From positions 253,263 to 317,262 of the forward strand of contig NZ_RARB01000006.1 of the NCBI RefSeq assembly GCF_003612015.1: DNA of 64,000 bases, given 5' to 3'. The notes beneath the pieces were generated by a model. It saw nothing but the letters and a program-made list of their open reading frames with translations. It was not told the origin of the DNA and made no database searches. Every line of letters begins with the position of its first letter. The stretch's first letter is position 1. Below, one piece after another: positions 47,082 to 55,278 of this stretch. This stretch comes from Pantoea piersonii. GTDB lineage: Bacteria; Pseudomonadota; Gammaproteobacteria; Enterobacterales; Enterobacteriaceae. The position numbers and the translations under genes are program-made.

Positions 47082-48361
47082 TTCAGGCTCTCCTCAAACT
47101 GTTGCTCACTCACAATGCGGTTGGTTAACCGGCCCACGCCTTCTACCTCGACCACGACCTCATCGCCCGGCTTAACGTCGGCAAGCCCTTTCGGCGTGCC
47201 GGTAGCGATCATGTCGCCCGGCTGTAACGTCATAAATTCGCTCAGGTATTCAATCAGGAAGGCGACGTCGAACACCATGTCGCGCGTGGTGCCCGACTGC
47301 GTCAGCTCGCCGTTAACGAAAGTTTTGAGTTGCAGATTCTGCACATCGGGTACGGCCTCGCGCGGTGTGACGCGCGGTAGCAGCGGGGTCAGGGTGTCGC
47401 GGCTTTTCACGCGCAGGTTAGGGCGATAGTAATTTTCCAGGTAATCGCGCACCGCGTAGTCGTTACACACCGTGTAGCCCGCTACATAGTCGAGCGCCTC
47501 GGCACGCTTTACGCCGCGCGCGGTTTTGCCGATCACCACCACCAACTCAGCCTCGTAGTGCATATATTCGAGATGGTCCGGGCGCACGCTCACGCTGTTG
47601 TCGCCGGTGAGGGTGTTAGCCGCTTTGATAAAAATCAGCGGCTCCTCAGGCGCTTTGAATTCCAGCTCGGCGGCGTGATCGGCGTAATTAAGACCGAGGG
47701 CGAACAGCGTGGGATGATTGTCCGGCTGGAGTTGCACGCTCTCACGGTCGGTAAAGAGGTTGCTCAGCGGCGGTAACCCCTGCGCTTTAATCGTCACGGT
47801 ATCGCCCGCGCTCACCGGAATACGCTCCTGCGGCGTACCCAGCAGGATCACATCGCTAGCCTGCAGCGTGGCGAAATCGCTTAGCGCCGCGATCAGCTCT
47901 GCCGCATTACGGTGAAGATCGGCGGTTGACCAGCTTTGCTTCACTACGCCATTCACCTCGGTCACGATATCCAGCGCGCTGACGTCAGCCAGCGGCACAG
48001 CTTCACCTATCGGACAAAAACCGTCGCGGCATTTTGCTTTGATAGCCGGACGATAGAAGCTCTCTTCGGCCAGGCTCAGTTCGTTAGCCAGCGCGTAACC
48101 GGCGATATAGCGCGGCGCGTCCGCAACCGACACTTTGCGTGCCGTTGCGCCAATCACCACCGCCAGCGTACCGCCGCTGTAGGTTTGCTGGTTTGCAGGC
48201 AAGGCGATGGTGTCGCCAGACTGACGCTGCGTATTTCGCGGTTTGATAAACCAGACCGGTGTTTTCGGCGGCGTTTTATAGGGTGGCTGGTGAAATGCAT
48301 CATTCCACTTTTCTGTCTGCGATGAATGGTTTAGCGCAACGGCAAAAACAGACCTTTTCAT
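47078..48361 (-). CDS. hpaG: Bifunctional 4-HPA degradation isomerase/decarboxylase
   Basis: A 427-residue protein made of two FAH-like halves (about 1-205 and 210-427; the second half holds MHYEAELVVVIGKTARGVKR and TPKGLADVKPGDEV). It decarboxylates and isomerises the oxopentene-tricarboxylate intermediate. It is the first gene of the long hpa operon, divergent from hpaR across 341 bases with two inverted-repeat operators and a CRP-like site. Confidence 0.95.
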   Translation of the reverse strand: MKRSVFAVALNHSSQTEKWNDAFHQPPYKTPPKTPVWFIKPRNTQRQSGDTIALPANQQTYSGGTLAVVIGATARKVSVADAPRYIAGYALANELSLAEESFYRPAIKAKCRDGFCPIGEAVPLADVSALDIVTEVNGVVKQSWSTADLHRNAAELIAALSDFATLQASDVILLGTPQERIPVSAGDTVTIKAQGLPPLSNLFTDRESVQLQPDNHPTLFALGLNYADHAAELEFKAPEEPLIFIKAANTLTGDNSVSVRPDHLEYMHYEAELVVVIGKTARGVKRAEALDYVAGYTVCNDYAVRDYLENYYRPNLRVKSRDTLTPLLPRVTPREAVPDVQNLQLKTFVNGELTQSGTTRDMVFDVAFLIEYLSEFMTLQPGDMIATGTPKGLADVKPGDEVVVEVEGVGRLTNRIVSEQQFEESLK

Positions 48362-48401
48362 AGTGTTTCCTTCAGGCGAATCGAGCTGCGAATTTATTTT
48401 G

Positions 48402-48413
48402 TTAACATGTTAA
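48402..48413. promoter_or_regulatory. HpaR operator-like palindrome 1
   Basis: A perfect 12-bp palindrome TTAACATGTTAA, 41 bases from the hpaG start codon. It shares the TTAAC-2-GTTAA pattern with the second site. In E. coli W, HpaR represses the hpaG promoter through operators in this region. Confidence 0.65.
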
Positions 48414-48567
48414 TGATTAATTATAAGATCGCATTTGTGTTTGAGATCAAGAGGTGAAAAGCGGCTAACCTCTTCTTAAAAATATTCATCACATGAATAA
48501 ATACATTTATTATCAATGATTAAAAAACAGGATTGATATTAAGTGTTAAATTTTTGTTTCATATTTC

Positions 48568-48581
48568 GTGATGCCGATCAC
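48568..48581. promoter_or_regulatory. CRP-like site
   Basis: GTGA-6-TCAC core (GTGATGCCGATCAC), matching the CRP consensus in all eight core positions but not in the outer T/A pair. The hpaG promoter of E. coli W is known to require CRP. Confidence 0.6.
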
Positions 48582-48584
48582 TTT

Positions 48585-48598
48585 ATTAACCTGTTAAT
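48585..48598. promoter_or_regulatory. HpaR operator-like palindrome 2
   Basis: ATTAACCTGTTAAT, a perfect 6-bp inverted repeat with a two-base centre, of the same TTAAC-2-GTTAA form as site 1 and 184 bases from it. It touches the CRP-like site on its left. Confidence 0.65.
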
Positions 48599-48658
48599 GT
48601 TTAAAGTTATTTTTGCGGTGTTATTCTCCAAAACTGTGCAGCAGCGCTGGCAATCCCT

Positions 48659-48664
48659 ATACTG
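48659..48664 (+). promoter_or_regulatory. Possible hpaR -10 element
   Basis: TATACT about 40 bases upstream of the hpaR start codon; no clear -35 hexamer is seen at the proper spacing. Confidence 0.3.
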
Positions 48665-48702
48665 GCTATCACCCAAGCCACTCCCTAACAAAGTGACGTG
48701 AT

Positions 48703-49152
48703 ATGCATGATTCTTTGACTATTGCTCTGCTGCAGGCTCGTGAAACGGCGATGGGCTATTTCCGGCCCATTCTTAACCGGTATGCATTAACCGAGCAGCA
48801 GTGGCGCATCATTCGCATTCTGGCGGAGCACCGCTCGCTGGATTTCCATGCGCTGGCGCAGCAGGCCTGTATTTTGCGTCCCAGCCTGACCGGCATCCTG
48901 ACGCGGCTGGAACGAGACGGACTGGTGTTTCGCCTGAAACCGCTCAACGATCAGCGCAAGCTGTTCGCCTCGCTGACGCCGCGCGGCGTCGACATTTTTC
49001 AGCAGGCGAGCCGTGAAATTGATGCTGGCTATCAGCAGATTGAGGCACAGTTCGGCGAACATAAGATGGCGCAGTTGAAAGCCCTGCTGGAGGAGTTCAA
49101 CAGGCTGCAGGCGGAGTCGCCAGAGAGCGGAGGGCAAGAGCTGGCAGGCTGA
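48703..49152 (+). CDS. hpaR: MarR-family repressor of the hpa operon
   Basis: A 149-residue MarR protein with a winged helix (about 30-110: LTEQQWRIIRILAEHRSLDF, ILRPSLTGILTRLERDGLVF, RKLFASLTPRGVDIF). HpaR of E. coli W (149 residues) represses hpaGEDFHI and is relieved by 4-HPA or homoprotocatechuate. It is divergent from hpaG, as expected. Confidence 0.93.
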   Translation: MHDSLTIALLQARETAMGYFRPILNRYALTEQQWRIIRILAEHRSLDFHALAQQACILRPSLTGILTRLERDGLVFRLKPLNDQRKLFASLTPRGVDIFQQASREIDAGYQQIEAQFGEHKMAQLKALLEEFNRLQAESPESGGQELAG

Positions 49153-49510
49153 ACTGACCCTGTAATTCATTAACATTTAACTAACCTTACGCATTAAATT
49201 CGACGTTACTGCCTCTGTATATATCGCATTGGCAACGTTAAGGTTATCGTCCTTATGGCTGAGGCGAAAAGTACCCGGACAAATATTATCTATATGAAAA
49301 TAGAGATAAAAAATAGAATACCGAAGGGTTTAATTACTTTTAAAAATTCTGATCGATATCGGATTTCAGACAAGACGAGGCTGGTATGACTATGAAAATA
49401 GGGTATGTATAGACATGTTAATTTAGTGTTACTTCGATACTTCCCCGCACGGCGCTGCTGAACGCTTTGCGCGACGGCCCGGCACGGTGAGCAATGATGA
49501 GGAACATAGC
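49153..49510. other. Intergenic region, no gene seen
   Basis: A 358-base AT-rich spacer between hpaR and the LuxR-type gene. I recognise neither a terminator nor an RNA gene. The last 100 bases should hold the LuxR-type gene's promoter. Confidence 0.4.
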
Positions 49511-50176
49511 ATGGCTGAAATTTCGTCCATTCAGGCGGATGCCTTTATTTGCCGCTGCCTGGAAAATTTTACTCAACTCATTCCCGGTTCTATCGGTGTG
49601 TTTTATCTGGTGGATGAAAATATGATGCCGTACCAGCATGTACGATTCGGCATTTCTGACGAGACGCATCAGGCCTATATGCGCGATTTTATTACTCTCG
49701 ATCCCTTTCATCCGCAGCGTTATGCAACCCAACCAGTGAGCTTTGCCGGTATGGACGATGCGTCACGTAAGACCGCCTACTACCGTCACTTTATGAAGCC
49801 CAACTCAATGGGCGATTCCATTGAGGTCTATGTGCGCAAAAACCGTAAAATCGTGGCGGGCTTGTCGCTGATGCGTGACAAAGTCTACAGCCTGCAGGAG
49901 CGGATGCGCCTGCGCGCTATGCTGTCACTGGTTGAAGTGGCCACCGATGAGCTTATGCCGCATAGCGCAGCGCAGCGGCTGACGCCTAAAGAGCAAATTA
50001 TCGTTGATATGATCCGCGAAGGCGCCTGCAACAAGCGTATCGCCAGCCAGCTGGATATTTCGCTTTCGACGGTAAAAACCCATTTACGCAATATTTTCAG
50101 CAAAACGCACGCCAGCAACCGTACCGAACTTTTGCGTAACGTGAATGCCAGCTGGTATGCCGAGCGGGTGAGCTAA
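49511..50176 (+). CDS. LuxR-family transcriptional regulator
   Basis: A 221-residue protein. The N-terminal 150 residues form an uncharacterised sensor domain that does not look like a receiver or a homoserine-lactone-binding domain. The GerE HTH covers about 155-215 (LTPKEQIIVDMIREGACNKR and then LDISLSTVKTHLRNIFSKTH). The ATG at 49511 has GAGGA nine bases upstream. It is convergent with the aldehyde dehydrogenase gene (27-base gap). No divergent partner is obvious; regulation of that dehydrogenase is a guess based on adjacency. Confidence 0.8.
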   Translation: MAEISSIQADAFICRCLENFTQLIPGSIGVFYLVDENMMPYQHVRFGISDETHQAYMRDFITLDPFHPQRYATQPVSFAGMDDASRKTAYYRHFMKPNSMGDSIEVYVRKNRKIVAGLSLMRDKVYSLQERMRLRAMLSLVEVATDELMPHSAAQRLTPKEQIIVDMIREGACNKRIASQLDISLSTVKTHLRNIFSKTHASNRTELLRNVNASWYAERVS

Positions 50177-50203
50177 CGGCGAGCCAGCGCTCGCCGTCGC
50201 GGC

Positions 50204-51688
50204 TCAGTAACGCACCATTATCGACTTCAGCTCGGTGTAATCATCAATAAACGCGCTGCCGAATTCGCGTCCAGAACCAGAACCTTTAACCCCGCCAAAA
50301 GGTACAGCTGGATCGAGAAACGTGTGCATATTGATCCAGACAATCCCGGCTTCCAGCCGCTCGCTGAAACGCAGCGCCTGGCTGATATCGCGCGACCAGA
50401 CGCTGGCTGCCAGGCCAAAAGGAGAGGCATTGATGTTTTGTAACGCCTGTTCAGCATCCTCATAGGCGATAAAGCTGCCGACCGGCCCAAAGGTTTCCTC
50501 TTTCATCAATGTGCTGCTGGCGGAGGCTACGCGTACAGCAGTGGGACGCAGAAAATAACCGCTTCCCTCCAGCGTCTCACCGCCGCAGACGATCTCATCT
50601 CCCTCGCGGCGCGCGATAGCCAGCAGATCTGAAATCTTATCCAGCTGCGCCCGGTTCGCCAGTGGCCCCATCGCTGTGTTCTCATCCAGCGGCGAACCGA
50701 TGACGGTATTGTTGAGGCGCACTTTCAGCGCGTCCAGCACCGCATCGATTTTGTCAGCGGGCAGCCAGAAACATTCTGCGGCGGCGCAGATTTGTCCCTG
50801 ATTGAGATAGCCTGCCTCAAGAATGCCGTTAACTATCTCTGTCACCGAGAGGTCGTCAAGAAACAGCGCGGCGTTTTTTCCGCCCAGCTCCAGCGTGACG
50901 CGTTTACCCTGTGCGGTTGCGGAGCGGCTGACCGCATTGCCCGTGGCAACCGAACCGGTAAAGCTCACCTTGGCGCAGCTTTCATGTCCAATCAGCGCCG
51001 GTCCCAGCTCGCCGCCAGGGCCGTTAACCACGTTAATAACGCCGGGCGGAAAGCCGCATTCGCTCGCCAGCTCCGCCAGACGCAGCAGCGTAAGCGGCGT
51101 ATATTCGCTGGGTTTCACCACAACGGTACAGCCGCACACCAGCGCCGCCGCGATTTTCCATACCGCAATCATGATTGAAAAGTTCCAGGGCACGATAGCC
51201 ACGACGACACCCAGCGGCTGACGGCGGGTGAAGGCGGTATATTTTTCACCGGCGAAAGAGGGCAGTGAGACATCCAGCGTCTCGCCGTTGATTTTGCCGG
51301 CCCAGCCAGCGAAATAGCGCAGGAAGGCAACAGACTGGTCCAGCTCAAGCATGCGCGCCAGCTGAATGGTTTTGCCAGAGCAGAGCGTTTCTATCTGCGC
51401 CAGCTCCTCACGCTTCTCCGCCAGCTTGTCGGCCAGCTTCAACAGCAGCGTGCCGCGCTGCAGCGTCGCCATATCTCGCCAGGCTGTAAACGCCCGCTGC
51501 GCGCTGCGCATCGCCGCATCTGCCTGTGCCAGGCTGGCGCCGTTCAGCGTGAGCAGCGGTTCGCCGGTAGCAGGATTAATAACCTGAAAGGGCGCGCCCA
51601 TTCCCTTAACAGCTTCGCCATCAATGTAACTACCATGGTCGCGGGCGAAAAATGCCGTTACCTCGCTTAATAATGGAATCTGCGGCAT
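50204..51688 (-). CDS. Aldehyde dehydrogenase, phenylacetaldehyde/betaine-aldehyde dehydrogenase-like
   Basis: A 494-residue class I-type ALDH. Catalytic cysteine in NQGQICAAAECF, base glutamate in LELGGKNAALF, cofactor region WNFSIMIAVWKIAAAL. Subfamily is not certain; FeaB-like phenylacetaldehyde dehydrogenases have the same length, and oxidation of phenylacetaldehydes would supply aromatic acids to the neighbouring 4-HPA pathway. That link is inferred from proximity. Confidence 0.82.
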   Translation of the reverse strand: MPQIPLLSEVTAFFARDHGSYIDGEAVKGMGAPFQVINPATGEPLLTLNGASLAQADAAMRSAQRAFTAWRDMATLQRGTLLLKLADKLAEKREELAQIETLCSGKTIQLARMLELDQSVAFLRYFAGWAGKINGETLDVSLPSFAGEKYTAFTRRQPLGVVVAIVPWNFSIMIAVWKIAAALVCGCTVVVKPSEYTPLTLLRLAELASECGFPPGVINVVNGPGGELGPALIGHESCAKVSFTGSVATGNAVSRSATAQGKRVTLELGGKNAALFLDDLSVTEIVNGILEAGYLNQGQICAAAECFWLPADKIDAVLDALKVRLNNTVIGSPLDENTAMGPLANRAQLDKISDLLAIARREGDEIVCGGETLEGSGYFLRPTAVRVASASSTLMKEETFGPVGSFIAYEDAEQALQNINASPFGLAASVWSRDISQALRFSERLEAGIVWINMHTFLDPAVPFGGVKGSGSGREFGSAFIDDYTELKSIMVRY

Positions 51689-51913
51689 AAAAAGTCCTCA
51701 TGTAATTAGGCCAGGCGCGCAAGGCGCGTTCAGGGGTATCACAGCACAAGAGCGCGCCCAGCCCCATCAGCCATAAGGACGAGACAGAGCGCCAATGCCT
51801 TCCTTTCAGCACGACGACCGATCTACGCGTCCTCCTTCAGGACGATTACCACAGCGGCGTGAATGCGATATCAGTAACGCTTTAACGTGCGGTAAAACCA
51901 TTAAGGAGACAAA

Positions 51914-53023
51914 ATGAACAACACTGGTTTTTTCTTTGATGAACGCTGCTTCTGGCACAGTACAGGTCTGCATGTTGTCACCTTGCCGGTTGGCGGCTGG
52001 GTCCAGCCGCCTTCAGGCGCGGCACATGCGGAAAACCCTGAAACCAAACGGCGGCTCAAAAACCTGCTTGATGTCTCAGGTTTGTCGGCTCATTTGCGTC
52101 ATGCATCGGCCGCGCCCGCCAGCGAAGCCGATCTTTTACGCGTTCACGATCAACGCTATCTCGCGCGCTTTAAAGATCTCAGCGATAACGGTGGAGGGAT
52201 GCTGGGTGACGAAGCACCGCTGGGGCCGGGGAGCTATGAGATAGCCTGCCTCTCCGCAGGTCTTGCCTGCGCCGCCGTTGAGTCAGTGTTAACGGGAGAT
52301 TGCGTTAATGCCTACTCGCTTGGTCGTCCGCCGGGACACCACTGCCTGCCGGATACGTCGATGGGCTTCTGTTTTCTGGCCAACATCGCAATCGCTATTG
52401 AACGCGCCAAAGCGATAATGAATGTCGGAAAGATCGCTGTCGTTGACTGGGACGTGCACCACGGCAACGGGACGCAGCATATTTTCTATCAGCGCGGCGA
52501 TGTGCTGACGATTTCGCTTCATCAGGATGGTTGCTTTCCGGCAGGTTATGGTGGGGAAACGGATACCGGGGTCGGAGAAGGCGATGGCGCCAATATCAAT
52601 ATTCCGCTGATGGCGGGCGCGGGTCATGATGCCTGGCTCTATGCGTTTGACCGCATCGTAATGCCTGCGCTGACGCGCTTTAAACCTGACCTGATTATTG
52701 TTGCCTGCGGCTACGACGCCAGCGCAATGGATCCGCTCGGGCGGATGCTGTTGCACAGCGAAAGTTACCGCAGCATGACCAGTAAGATTCAGCTGGCGGC
52801 CCGAGAATTCTGCGCTGGCCGCCTGGTGATGGTGCATGAGGGGGGGTACTCTGAAGCCTACGTGCCTTTTTGCGGGCTGGCAGTGATGGAACAGTTGTGC
52901 GGTTTTAAAACCGAGGTAACCGATCCTTTGCTCTCGTTTATCGAACAGCAACAGCCTCGCGACACCTTCAATCGCGTGCAGTGCGCGCTGATTGATGAAC
53001 TGGCGCACGCCTTAAAGCTGTAA
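51914..53023 (+). CDS. Class II histone-deacetylase-like amidohydrolase
   Basis: A 369-residue zinc amidohydrolase of the arginase/deacetylase fold. The active-site residues are visible: H142-H143 in RPPGHHC, D180 and H182 in DWDVHHGNGT, and D268 in CGYDAS. Bacterial relatives deacetylate acetylpolyamines or other small N-acetyl amines. Placed between an aldehyde dehydrogenase and amine-related genes, it could release a free amine for oxidation, but no substrate is shown. AGGAG precedes the ATG. Confidence 0.85.
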   Translation: MNNTGFFFDERCFWHSTGLHVVTLPVGGWVQPPSGAAHAENPETKRRLKNLLDVSGLSAHLRHASAAPASEADLLRVHDQRYLARFKDLSDNGGGMLGDEAPLGPGSYEIACLSAGLACAAVESVLTGDCVNAYSLGRPPGHHCLPDTSMGFCFLANIAIAIERAKAIMNVGKIAVVDWDVHHGNGTQHIFYQRGDVLTISLHQDGCFPAGYGGETDTGVGEGDGANINIPLMAGAGHDAWLYAFDRIVMPALTRFKPDLIIVACGYDASAMDPLGRMLLHSESYRSMTSKIQLAAREFCAGRLVMVHEGGYSEAYVPFCGLAVMEQLCGFKTEVTDPLLSFIEQQQPRDTFNRVQCALIDELAHALKL

Positions 53024-53027
53024 TGCC

Positions 53028-53531
53028 TCACACACCTATCGGTTGGTAGCCCTGCCACTCCGGCCGGAAAGGCGCGCCGCTGTCCGATGGCGTGAGATGA
53101 ATATATTTATTGCCGACCTTTTCCAGCAGGATGCAGTCATCCACATCCTTCAGATTGTCTTTGTGCTGGTGAAGCGCGCCATTAAGCAGCGATGCCAGCC
53201 CTTTCGCTTTGGCCTCTTTGCTGTCTTGCGCGACAAACAAATCAAAGGCGTGCAGCTCCGCCAGGGAGGAGGGATGGTAGGCGCCAGCGTTAACAAACCA
53301 TAGCCGCTGGCTGTTTTCAGGCGGCGTGTCAGCCAGGCTGACTGCGTAACCGTCTGCCCAGCTAATGCGTGCATAGCCGTCGATATGCACTTTGTCGGCA
53401 TCGCCGAACCAGGCTTCACGCAGCGCAGGCCAGGCGGCCTCCGGGTGGTCTGCGACTACAAACTGAATATCATGGACTTCAATATTGGACCTGCCGGCAT
53501 TGCCGCCCAGGTAAAACATAAACAGATACAC
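53028..53531 (-). CDS. DUF1543 domain-containing protein
   Basis: A 167-residue protein with the DUF1543 pattern, opening YLFMFYLGGNAGRSNIEVHD and continuing VVADHPEAAWPALREAWFG. The start is taken at GTG 53531 because AAAGGAG lies six bases upstream and the domain begins at once; a longer ATG reading would overlap the LysE gene. It is convergent with the deacetylase-like gene, with a four-base gap. The function is unknown. Confidence 0.8.
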   Translation of the reverse strand: MYLFMFYLGGNAGRSNIEVHDIQFVVADHPEAAWPALREAWFGDADKVHIDGYARISWADGYAVSLADTPPENSQRLWFVNAGAYHPSSLAELHAFDLFVAQDSKEAKAKGLASLLNGALHQHKDNLKDVDDCILLEKVGNKYIHLTPSDSGAPFRPEWQGYQPIGV

Positions 53532-53553
53532 ACCGCTCTCCTTTGCCTGCGCG

Positions 53554-54183
53554 TCAGGCGTACCGGATGATGATTTCGCTTGCGTTATATACGATACCAT
53601 ACAACGAAACGGCAACCAGAAACAAAGACGATATTCCCTCAATACCTTGGCTATGTCGTTCCGGTATCCATCGCGTTATCAACAGGATATAGAGCGACAA
53701 AACGGTAAAATCGGAAAACATCCATACCAGAGAGAGCGTCAGGATACTGGTGGTAAAATCTGGCGTGACGGCGATGAACTGCGGAAAAAAAGCGACGAAA
53801 AAGAGGATATCTTTGGGATTGGATAGTCCCGTCAGAAAACCTCTGCGGAACCCTCCCTGGCTGCGCAATTTGTCGGCCTCTTTACCGGCTGCGTCTACTC
53901 TGATTGCCCTGAGACTGGCAACCGCGCCCCAGCCGATATACAGCGAACCCACCATTCCCAGCAAATAGAGGAAGAGGGGAGAAAAGGCGATCGCGCCTGC
54001 CAGCATTAGCGCAGCCAGCATAATCAGAACCAGCGACGCGCTATTCGTTCCTGCTACCGTGGCAAGGGCGCGGCGACTGCCGTGGCGTGCTGCCGTCCCG
54101 GTCACCAGCGCCACGACCGGGCCAGGAGTGATAAGCAGCATGAGTACAGCCAGTATGTAGGCGCTCAGTAAGATCAGGTTCAT
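53554..54183 (-). CDS. LysE/RhtB-family exporter
   Basis: A 209-residue membrane protein with about six hydrophobic segments, typical of amino-acid efflux proteins (LITPGPVVALVTGTAARHGS near residue 17, GLSNPKDILFFVAFFPQF in the middle). The exported compound is unknown. Its divergent LysR neighbour, 105 bases away, is the likely regulator, as is common for this family. Confidence 0.85.
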   Translation of the reverse strand: MNLILLSAYILAVLMLLITPGPVVALVTGTAARHGSRRALATVAGTNSASLVLIMLAALMLAGAIAFSPLFLYLLGMVGSLYIGWGAVASLRAIRVDAAGKEADKLRSQGGFRRGFLTGLSNPKDILFFVAFFPQFIAVTPDFTTSILTLSLVWMFSDFTVLSLYILLITRWIPERHSQGIEGISSLFLVAVSLYGIVYNASEIIIRYA

Positions 54184-54288
54184 TGCGCTGTTTTATCCTT
54201 TCTTTTGTTAGCTCGCGTCAGATTATTGAGGCAGGCGAGACGGTTGAAAAACGGATAAAACTCGCGCTTAATGTGACTAAAACTCACA

Positions 54289-55212
54289 ATGAAGAAAGCT
54301 ATGTCCCTGCCACCGCTTTATGCCCTGCGTGCCTTTGAAGCCGCTGCGCGATTAGAATCCTTCAGTAAGGCGGCAGCCGTCCTTAATATCACGCCAGGCG
54401 CGGTCAGCAGGCATATACGTACTCTTGAGGCCTGGTTTGAGTGCGAGCTTTTTCAAAGAAACGGGCCGCGAGTGAAGGTTAGCGAGGCGGGGCGAATCCT
54501 GGCAAGTCAGTTAACTGAGAGCTTTCTTGGCATTGAGCGAGCCTGTTACGCTTTCAAAAGCAGCAGCCTGGAGCTGCGGCTTAAGGCACCTTCAACCCTC
54601 ACCATGCGCTGGCTGCTGGATGTGCTGAATGCTTTTCGTGAAAATCACACAACGCCTCGCATAGAGATCACCAGCGTCTGGATGGATACAGACAGCGTGG
54701 ACTTTAAGCGCGAGCCATACGACTGCGCGATATTGCTCGGCAAAGGTGATTACGGTGACTCGACTGAAAGCAGGCTGCTTTTTAGCGAATGGCTTATTCC
54801 GGTCTGCTCACCGGCGCTGCTGGAAAAAGCGAAGCATCATCTTCCTGACTGCGACTTAATCCATCCGTCACCGGATCGGCGCGACTGGCGCAGGTGGCTG
54901 AATAAGACAGGACGCTTACCTGCGCTTGATCTTACCGGCGGCAAGGTATTTGACACGCTTGAGCAGGGTAATCTGGCTGCACTGAGCGGTCACGGCGTTT
55001 CGGTAGGCGATCTTTTGTTGAGTCTGGATGCCATAAATAGCGGACTGCTGGCGCTTCCATTCAGTGAAGCGGTGGCGACCGGGGAGGGTTACTACCTTGT
55101 GTGGCCGCGTCACTCAGGCAAAACGCGACATATTGAGCTGCTGCTGAACTGGCTAAAGCTTCACGTACCTGGCCTCCCGGACAACACACTGAGTTACGTG
55201 AAAAATGCGTGA
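54289..55212 (+). CDS. LysR-family regulator (GcvA-like)
   Basis: A 307-residue LTTR with the GcvA-type N-terminus (PPLYALRAFEAAARLESFSK, residues 8-27) and NITPGAVSRHIRTLEAWF in the HTH. The effector domain is GcvA-like (RVKVSEAGRILASQLTESFL). Divergent from the LysE gene, and probably controls it. ATG 54289 is used; a second ATG at 54301 is possible. Confidence 0.85.
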   Translation: MKKAMSLPPLYALRAFEAAARLESFSKAAAVLNITPGAVSRHIRTLEAWFECELFQRNGPRVKVSEAGRILASQLTESFLGIERACYAFKSSSLELRLKAPSTLTMRWLLDVLNAFRENHTTPRIEITSVWMDTDSVDFKREPYDCAILLGKGDYGDSTESRLLFSEWLIPVCSPALLEKAKHHLPDCDLIHPSPDRRDWRRWLNKTGRLPALDLTGGKVFDTLEQGNLAALSGHGVSVGDLLLSLDAINSGLLALPFSEAVATGEGYYLVWPRHSGKTRHIELLLNWLKLHVPGLPDNTLSYVKNA

Positions 55213-55278
55213 ATCACCTGCCTATAAGCACGACGTGCCGCACCACTTTCATACAACTATCGCCTTAAGGAAAAAGAT

